DNA of 11,467 bases from CAYZJD01 sp964478455. GTDB lineage: Bacteria > Acidobacteriota > Terriglobia > Bryobacterales > Bryobacteraceae. The notes beneath the pieces are model-generated. The model worked only from the letters and a program-made list of their open reading frames with translations. It made no database searches and was not told the DNA's origin. Positions 7,628-11,467 of this stretch are shown one piece after another (position 1 is the stretch's first letter; every line of letters starts with the position of its first letter). The DNA lies in assembly GCA_964478455.1 (NCBI GenBank), contig CAYZJD010000120.1, forward strand, positions 1-11,467, in the 5' to 3' direction. The translations under genes were made by a program, and so were the position numbers.

Positions 7628-8833
7628 CTATTCGTATCGAAGCGCTTCGGTCGGATTGAGCCGCGCGGCCCGCCCGGCCGGCAGAAGCCCGAACACCAGC
7701 CCCACCAGGCAGGACACCGCGAACGCCACCACGATGGAGATGGTGGAAATCGGGATGGGCACGTTGCCCGCGAAGTACCTCAAGAGCAGCGGGATGGCGA
7801 TGCCGGTCAGGATCCCCAGCGTGCCGCCCGAAAGACTGATCAGGATCGCTTCGGTGAGAAACTGCTGAAGCACCTCGCGCCGCGACGCCCCAACCGCCAT
7901 CCTCACCCCGATCTCGCGTGTCCGCTCGGTTACCGTCACCAGCATGATGTTCATGATCCCGATGCCCGAGATGATCAGCGCGATCGCCGAGATGAGGATC
8001 AGCACCGCCGTTAACACCAGCGCGATTCTCTTGGCGGCCTCGAGAATGGCCGTCAGGTTCTCCACCACGTACCGCGCGCCCTCGCGGTGCCGGCTCTCAA
8101 GGATCTCCCGCACGAGGGCCGTCACCGCTTCGACGTCCTCCGGCCGGCGCACCTGTACGTAGAGCGGGTCGATGCGTTCCACCGGCGCGAAGTAGCGAAT
8201 CACCGTGATCGGGATCAGCACCGTCTCGCGCGACAGTTCCGCCAGGCCGAAGCTTTCCACCCGCTCCTTGAACGTCCCGATCACCACGAACTGGATCCCG
8301 TGGATCTTCAGTACCTGTCCCGTCGCCGCCGGCAAGCTGCCGTACAAGCGGATCGCCAGCCGCTCCGTGAGCAGCGCGACCTTCTTCCGCAGCGCCACGT
8401 CGCTCCAGTCCATGAACCGTCCTGACAGCAGCACCAGGTTCCGCACCGCGCTGTAATGCTCGTCCGAGCCGATCACCTTCACGTCCTGCTCTTTGCCCCC
8501 GATCAGCATGCGGTCGTAGTTCGTCATCACGCCGGTCGCCGCCACGATGCGCCCGCCAAGCTGCTGTCGCGCCGCCGCCACGTCGGCCAGCTTCACGAAG
8601 TCCGCCTCCACTTCCGCCGCCGCTTTGCTGCCGGCCTCGTAATAGGCGTAGATCATGTTCGACCCCACGCCGCGGATCTGCTCCAGGATGTAGTCGCGGC
8701 TGGTCAGCGAAATGGTGACCACGAGGATGACCGACGCGTTGCCGATCACCATTCCCAGCGCCGTCAGCGCCGTCCGCACCTTGTTGGCGCGCAACGCGTG
8801 AATGCTGAACCGCAAGGCCTCTCCGAGATGCAT
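7628..8833 (-). CDS. MacB/FtsX-type ABC transporter permease
   Basis: 401 residues with the MacB layout. A first membrane helix near residues 22-43 follows the basic RANKVRTALTALG segment. A large periplasmic core domain spans about 44-260. Three C-terminal FtsX-type helices lie at about 270-305, 327-352 and 362-388. The cytoplasmic loop motif TERTREIGVRMAVGA, which couples to the ATPase in this family, is intact, as is the typical ending LNPTEALRYE. There is no Walker A/B ATPase domain in the protein, and no separate ATPase or membrane-fusion gene in the window. MacB-type proteins do not carry substrate through the membrane. They drive periplasmic cargo or lipoproteins through a TolC-like duct by mechanotransmission. 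The start at 8833 is 7 bp after the TPR gene's stop, and the TolC-like gene follows by 14 bp. The ATPase must come from elsewhere, or the protein is an orphan. Confidence 0.92.
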   Translation of the reverse strand: MHLGEALRFSIHALRANKVRTALTALGMVIGNASVILVVTISLTSRDYILEQIRGVGSNMIYAYYEAGSKAAAEVEADFVKLADVAAARQQLGGRIVAATGVMTNYDRMLIGGKEQDVKVIGSDEHYSAVRNLVLLSGRFMDWSDVALRKKVALLTERLAIRLYGSLPAATGQVLKIHGIQFVVIGTFKERVESFGLAELSRETVLIPITVIRYFAPVERIDPLYVQVRRPEDVEAVTALVREILESRHREGARYVVENLTAILEAAKRIALVLTAVLILISAIALIISGIGIMNIMLVTVTERTREIGVRMAVGASRREVLQQFLTEAILISLSGGTLGILTGIAIPLLLRYFAGNVPIPISTISIVVAFAVSCLVGLVFGLLPAGRAARLNPTEALRYE

Positions 8834-8840
8834 GGCCGCT

Positions 8841-9705
8841 TCAGCCCTGTTTCGCTTGTTTCAGCAAGTGCTCCGCCTCGCGCCGCGGCGGATCGTCGGG
8901 CGTCAACGACGAGTTCAGATAGCGGGCCAGCAGCTCCCTGGCCGTGTCCAGGTTCCGCCTCGCGCGGACGTAAACGCCCGCCCGCTCGTAGAGCAGCCTC
9001 GGGTCCGCCGGCGCGGCCTGTTCGGCCTGCCGAAACGCGGCTTCGCTCTCCTCCAACCNNNNNNNNNNCCTCCAACCGCCCGCGCCGCGCCAGGAATCTC
9101 GCCAGGTCGATCCAGCGGCCGGCCCGCTTCGGCTCCAGTTCGGCTGCCCGCCGCAGGTTCCGCTCGGCGCTTTTGTGGTCTCCGCGCTTCTCCGCGATGC
9201 GCGCCAGCGCGTTCTGGTACTCGGCGGCATCCACGGCGCCGATCTTCGCGGCGATGGCTTCCGCTTTCTCCATCCCTCCCCCAAGAAAGCCGGGAGCTTC
9301 CAGGTAGTACTCGAGGAGGTCGCTCATCGCCTCCAGGTTCCGCCGGTCCAGCGCCACCGCTTTCTCAAAACTCCGCCGTGCCTTGACGGCGTGGCCCGGC
9401 GCAGTAAAAAAGCTCGACCTCTCGGCGCGGCGTCCGTAGGCCCTGCCCAGCCAGAGATGATAGCCGGAATTGCCGGGCTCCAGCGCCACCGCCTTCTCCA
9501 ACGCCTCGCACGCTCGCTTGAACTCCCCTTGCTGGTACCGGATCTTGCCCGTCAGTTCCCATACCGCCGGACTCCGGTTGTCGATGGCCTCGACAATGTG
9601 CAGCGCCTCCTCGTAGCGGGTCTGCTGGTAGAGTCCGCGGGCCCGTTCCAGTTCCGGTGCCCCGCCCCCAGCCGCGGCAACCAACACCCATGTCATCAAC
9701 AACAT
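8841..9705 (-). CDS. Secreted TPR protein, interrupted by an assembly gap
   Basis: The gene carries ten N (9059-9068) that put its two halves in different frames. Identical 9-bp ends flank the gap. Removing 19 bases (N plus one copy) rejoins the frame as RGRLEESEAAFRQAEQAAP, a normal TPR helix, giving about 281 residues. A short signal-like N-terminus (MLLMTWVLVAAAGGG) is followed by TPRs (QQGEFKRACEALEKAVALEP; GDHKSAERNLRRAAELEP). The segment YYLEAPGFLGGGMEKAEAIA occurs, as I recall, in a widespread family of bacterial TPR proteins. The frame stays open upstream to 9876, but that extension is translated intergenic repeat, so the ATG at 9705 is preferred (9696 is possible). It is the first gene of the permease/TolC group, with 7 bp to the permease, and could be a periplasmic partner of that pump (inference). 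There is no sign that the gene is really broken. Confidence 0.82.
9059..9068. other. Assembly gap (10 N)
   Basis: Ten ambiguous bases lie inside the TPR gene. CCTCCAACC occurs immediately on both sides (9050-9058 and 9069-9077), as expected when two overlapping contig ends were joined with a fixed-length placeholder. The real sequence probably lacks 19 of these bases. Confidence 0.85.
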
Positions 9706-9723
9706 CCGCCGAAACCCACTCCC

Positions 9724-9729
9724 ATTGTA
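9724..9729 (-). promoter_or_regulatory. Possible -10 element for the TPR/permease/TolC group
   Basis: On the minus strand TACAAT (in context TTTATACAAT) lies 18 nt before the ATG at 9705 and differs from the sigma70 -10 consensus by one base. No convincing -35 is seen at 16-18 bp spacing; that position is occupied by the intergenic repeat. If real, the leader would be very short. Confidence 0.25.
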
Positions 9730-9730
9730 T

Positions 9731-9854
9731 AAACCGGGGACAGCCTGCATGTTCCCGCCGTTCTCGAAACCGGGGACACCCCGCAGTTCCCGTCCCTCTC
9801 GCCACACGGAAAACCGGGGACAGCCCGCATGTTTCCGTCGCTCCCGCCACACTG
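9731..9854. repeat. Three tandem 36-44 bp intergenic repeats (AAACCGGGGACA type)
   Basis: Three head-to-tail copies begin with AAACCGGGGACA at 9731, 9767 and 9811. The second and third are 44 bp; the first is shorter (36 bp), lacking the CCACAC-containing end. After the shared start each continues GCAtgTTyCCGyC and then a pyrimidine-rich TCyCG block. They fill the space between two divergent genes. They generate a spurious open extension of the TPR gene with repeated peptide (AGCPRF, then similar). Similar GGGGACAG-type repeats are, to my recollection, common in acidobacterial and proteobacterial genomes, sometimes near REP-associated transposases; none is present here. Confidence 0.8.
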
Positions 9855-9860
9855 TAGTAT
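9832..9860 (+). promoter_or_regulatory. Weak candidate sigma70 promoter for the 9904 gene
   Basis: TTTCCG (9832-9837) and TAGTAT (9855-9860) are separated by 17 bp and lie 43 nt before the ATG at 9904. Both match the consensus poorly. The -35 falls inside the third repeat copy, so the repeat may influence expression. This is offered only as the best candidate seen. Confidence 0.2.
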
Positions 9861-9903
9861 TCTTGAAGAGAAGCACTAAATCAGAGCCGGAGATCTCTTA
9901 AAA

Positions 9904-11061
9904 ATGGCCACGATTCTTTCGAAAACCGTGTTGGCCGCCGTCCCCACCTTCTTCATGTTCACCGGCCTCTCGTTGGCCCAGACCGGGTCATTGGAAGGCA
10001 AAGTCATCGGCGAGGACGGCCAGCCTCTCAAAGACGCGCTCATCAAGATCGAGCGCAAGGACATCAAGGGCAGCTATAAGGTCAAAACCAAGAAAAAGGG
10101 CGACTACTTCCACGCCGGCCTCCCTTTGGGCAACTACAAGGTCACCCTGGAAGTGAACGGTCGTGATGCGGACGTTGTGGACAATGTGCGCGTTCCCTTC
10201 AACGAAAGTGCCACCGTCAACTTCAACCTCCAGGAGCAGAAGCAGAAGCAGGAGGCCTTGCAGCGGGCGGCCGAAACTGGTTCGCTTTCACAGGAGCAGG
10301 CACGTCAATTGTCGGCCGAGCAGCGCGCATCGCTGGAGCGGCAGGCCAAGGAGCGGCAGGCCCAGCTCGCCAAGAACAAGGACCTCAACGACGCCTTCAA
10401 TGTCGGCATGACGGCTTTGCAGGCCAAGCAATACCAGGCGGCCATCGACGCCTTTACCAAGGCGGGCGAGATTGACCCGAAACAGCATGTCGTCTGGGCC
10501 CAGCTCGCCGAGTCGTACATGGGCATGTCCGCCGGCAAGCTCGGCGCCGAGCAGGATGCCCTCATCAGCAAGGGCATGGAGAACTGGACCAAGGCGCTTG
10601 AGCTCCAGCCGGAGAACGCCGCCTACCACAACAACTACGCGCTCGCGCTCGCCCGGGTGCGGAAGTTTGCCGAGGCCCAGGCCGAACTGGAGAAGGCGGC
10701 CACCATCGATCCCGCCAATGCCGGCAAGTACTACTACAACCTTGGCGCGGTCTTGACCAATATTGGCCAGCTCGAGCCCGCCGGGGAGGCCTTCAAGAAG
10801 GCAACCGAAATCAGCCCGAATTACGCCCCGGCGCACTTCCAGTACGGCATCTACTTGATGTCCAAGGCTCAAACCACCACCGACGGCAGGATCGTCGCCC
10901 CGCCGGGCGCCAAGGAGGCCTTCGAGAAGTACCTGCAACTCGAGCCCAGCGGTGTCAACGCCGAGGCGGCCAAAGGGATGATCGCATCGATGGAGGCGAC
11001 CATCCAGACCGAGTACAGCAATCCCGCCGCCGAGCAGAAGAAGTCCAAGAAGAAGAAGTAG
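9904..11061 (+). CDS. Secreted protein with carboxypeptidase-regulatory-like domain and TPRs
   Basis: 385 residues. A signal peptide spans about 1-26 (ending GLSLAQ). A beta-sandwich of the CarboxypepD_reg/CNA-B-like kind covers about 28-110, with the signature GSLEGKVIGEDGQPLKDALI and later LPLGNYKVTLE. A Gln/Glu/Lys-rich helical, probably coiled-coil linker runs about 110-160. Four or so TPRs follow at about 163-355 (AKQYQAAIDAFTKAGEIDP; VRKFAEAQAELEKAATIDP; IGQLEPAGEAFKKATEISP). The end is the basic tail KKSKKKK. This points to a periplasmic or surface scaffold binding other proteins; no enzyme is indicated. Signal-bearing proteins pairing these two domain types are typical of Acidobacteriota. 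A GGAG motif lies 11 nt before the ATG, which is longish. The gene is divergent from the TPR/permease/TolC group and is followed 45 bp later by the DPVCG protein, possibly on the same transcript. Confidence 0.9.
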   Translation: MATILSKTVLAAVPTFFMFTGLSLAQTGSLEGKVIGEDGQPLKDALIKIERKDIKGSYKVKTKKKGDYFHAGLPLGNYKVTLEVNGRDADVVDNVRVPFNESATVNFNLQEQKQKQEALQRAAETGSLSQEQARQLSAEQRASLERQAKERQAQLAKNKDLNDAFNVGMTALQAKQYQAAIDAFTKAGEIDPKQHVVWAQLAESYMGMSAGKLGAEQDALISKGMENWTKALELQPENAAYHNNYALALARVRKFAEAQAELEKAATIDPANAGKYYYNLGAVLTNIGQLEPAGEAFKKATEISPNYAPAHFQYGIYLMSKAQTTTDGRIVAPPGAKEAFEKYLQLEPSGVNAEAAKGMIASMEATIQTEYSNPAAEQKKSKKKK

Positions 11062-11077
11062 GCGATTGAGAAGCGTT

Positions 11078-11102
11078 CGGGGCGCCGGCGGAGGGCGCCC
11101 CG
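11078..11102 (+). promoter_or_regulatory. GC-rich hairpin before the DPVCG gene
   Basis: A perfect 9-bp stem (CGGGGCGCC at 11078-11086 with GGCGCCCCG at 11094-11102) encloses a 7-nt loop. It lies 16 nt after the stop of the upstream gene and ends 4 nt before the next ATG. It has no T-tract, so it is not a classic intrinsic terminator. The only ribosome-binding-like motif, GGAGG at 11090-11094, sits in the loop and at the stem edge. The hairpin could therefore limit translation or stabilise the upstream mRNA. Confidence 0.55.
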
Positions 11103-11106
11103 TCTC

Positions 11107-11391
11107 ATGTTCGTCAGGGTTGTCCTCAACCTCCTTCTCCTCGTCCTTCTGATCACGTTGCTGCGCTATGTGATCGGGTGGATCGTCCGAGGAGTGGCGC
11201 AGGTCCTGGCGCCGGGCAGATCCTCACCCCAGGCCAAGTCCGAGCCGCAGGCCGGCGGCGAGCTCAAGCGAGATCCCGTCTGCGGCACGTTCGTGCCCGC
11301 CTCGAGCAGCGTGAAGCGAACCGTCAAGGGAGAGGTCATCCACTTCTGCTCGGCCGAGTGCAGAGACAAGTACTGTGGATCGGGCCATTGA
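11107..11391 (+). CDS. Membrane-anchored DPVCG (YHS/PP0621-like) small protein
   Basis: 94 residues. One hydrophobic helix at about 4-31 (VVLNLLLLVLLITLLRYVIG) is followed by a polar Pro/Gln/Ser linker and a C-terminal knuckle at about 54-90. The knuckle reads RDPVCGTFVPAS, then HFCSAECRDKY. The arrangement DPVCG, about 20 residues, FCSxxC is that of YHS/TRASH-like metal-binding domains and of the small PP0621-type proteins, whose function is unknown. Cys59, Cys81 and Cys85 are the likely metal ligands, with Cys90 a further candidate. The single helix suggests inner-membrane anchoring with a soluble metal-binding tail. The start is the ATG directly after the GC-rich hairpin, with weak ribosome-binding signals. 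The last codons and the stop lie inside the first unit of the 8-bp-period repeat, so the C-terminal Gly-His may come from repeat insertion. Confidence 0.82.
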   Translation: MFVRVVLNLLLLVLLITLLRYVIGWIVRGVAQVLAPGRSSPQAKSEPQAGGELKRDPVCGTFVPASSSVKRTVKGEVIHFCSAECRDKYCGSGH

Positions 11392-11467
11392 GCCATCGAG
11401 TCATTGAGTCATTGCTCTGTTTCGTGGTACTCAATCCTCAATGGCACAATGACCCCGATGACCCGAT
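11383..11467. repeat. 8-bp-period repeat in two inverted arms at the window end
   Basis: The left arm (11383-11414) is four 8-mers of the reverse type NGYCATYG: GGCCATTG, AGCCATCG, AGTCATTG, AGTCATTG. The right arm (11432 to the window end) holds the forward type: CAATCCT, CAATGGCA, CAATGACC, one extra C, CGATGACC, then a partial unit. The arms are separated by a 17-nt spacer and can form a long imperfect stem just downstream of the DPVCG gene. The left arm closely matches the minus-strand reading of 3212-3243. No T-tract follows within view. Confidence 0.75.

Noticed and set aside
8841..9284. Reading the two halves of the TPR gene as a frameshifted pseudogene or two genes
   Set aside because: The frame change falls exactly at the N run, and collapsing the flanking 9-bp duplication restores one frame.
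9706..9876. 57-residue N-terminal extension of the interrupted TPR gene
   Set aside because: The peptide is translated intergenic repeat (the AGCPRF-like motif recurs), whereas the ATG at 9705 begins a signal-peptide-like sequence.
11078..11102. Rho-independent terminator after the Ig-TPR gene
   Set aside because: The stem is strong but is followed by TCTCATG, the start of the next gene, with no T-tract.

Overview
The window is a high-GC bacterial stretch, contiguous except for one run of ten N. It most likely comes from a draft or metagenome-derived genome of the phylum Acidobacteriota (Bryobacterales/Solibacter-like). That assignment is inference. It rests on a twin-arginine Gfo/Idh/MocA oxidoreductase, several TPR proteins including one with an N-terminal carboxypeptidase-regulatory-like domain, a CAAX-protease-related gene beside a TPR lipoprotein, and intergenic repeats of the 'AAACCGGGGACAG' type. 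No marker gene proves it.

Layout: everything from about 9705 down to 1 is on the minus strand, and the last 1.6 kb is on the plus strand. Reading the minus strand in transcription order: (i) 9705-6324 is a tight envelope/export group with a signal-bearing TPR protein, a MacB-type ABC permease without its ATPase, and a TolC-like outer-membrane efflux protein (gaps of 7 and 14 bp). (ii) 6268-3251 is a TPR lipoprotein of about 770 residues followed 9 bp later by a CPBP/CAAX-protease-related membrane protein. This resembles accessory genes of exosortase (PEP-CTERM type) systems, although no exosortase is visible. (iii) After a 73-bp intergenic stretch holding an 8-bp-period repeat, 3177-1 is a second group: a Tat-exported Gfo/Idh/MocA oxidoreductase, a HAD phosphatase, an uncharacterised protein with deoxyhypusine-synthase-like sequence features, and the N-terminus of a PfkB-family sugar kinase. 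The last three genes are joined by two ATGA stop/start overlaps, so they are probably co-translated and work in one pathway, plausibly sugar-phosphate metabolism.

A divergent intergenic region (9706-9903) carries three tandem copies of a 36-44 bp repeat. On its other side, the plus strand encodes a secreted protein with an Ig-like regulatory domain plus TPRs (9904-11061), then a 94-residue membrane-anchored protein with a DPVCG/YHS-like metal-binding motif (11107-11391). A second array of the 8-bp-period repeat starts inside that gene's stop codon, and an oppositely oriented array runs off the end of the window.

The most useful corrections to a naive reading are these. The N run at 9059-9068 looks like a scaffolding artefact: identical 9-bp ends flank it, and merging them restores one continuous TPR gene. 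Several starts should be moved inward (1058, 1861, 6268, 9705). No RNA genes, CRISPR arrays, insertion sequences or phage genes were seen, and no stretch above 300 bp lacks a gene.
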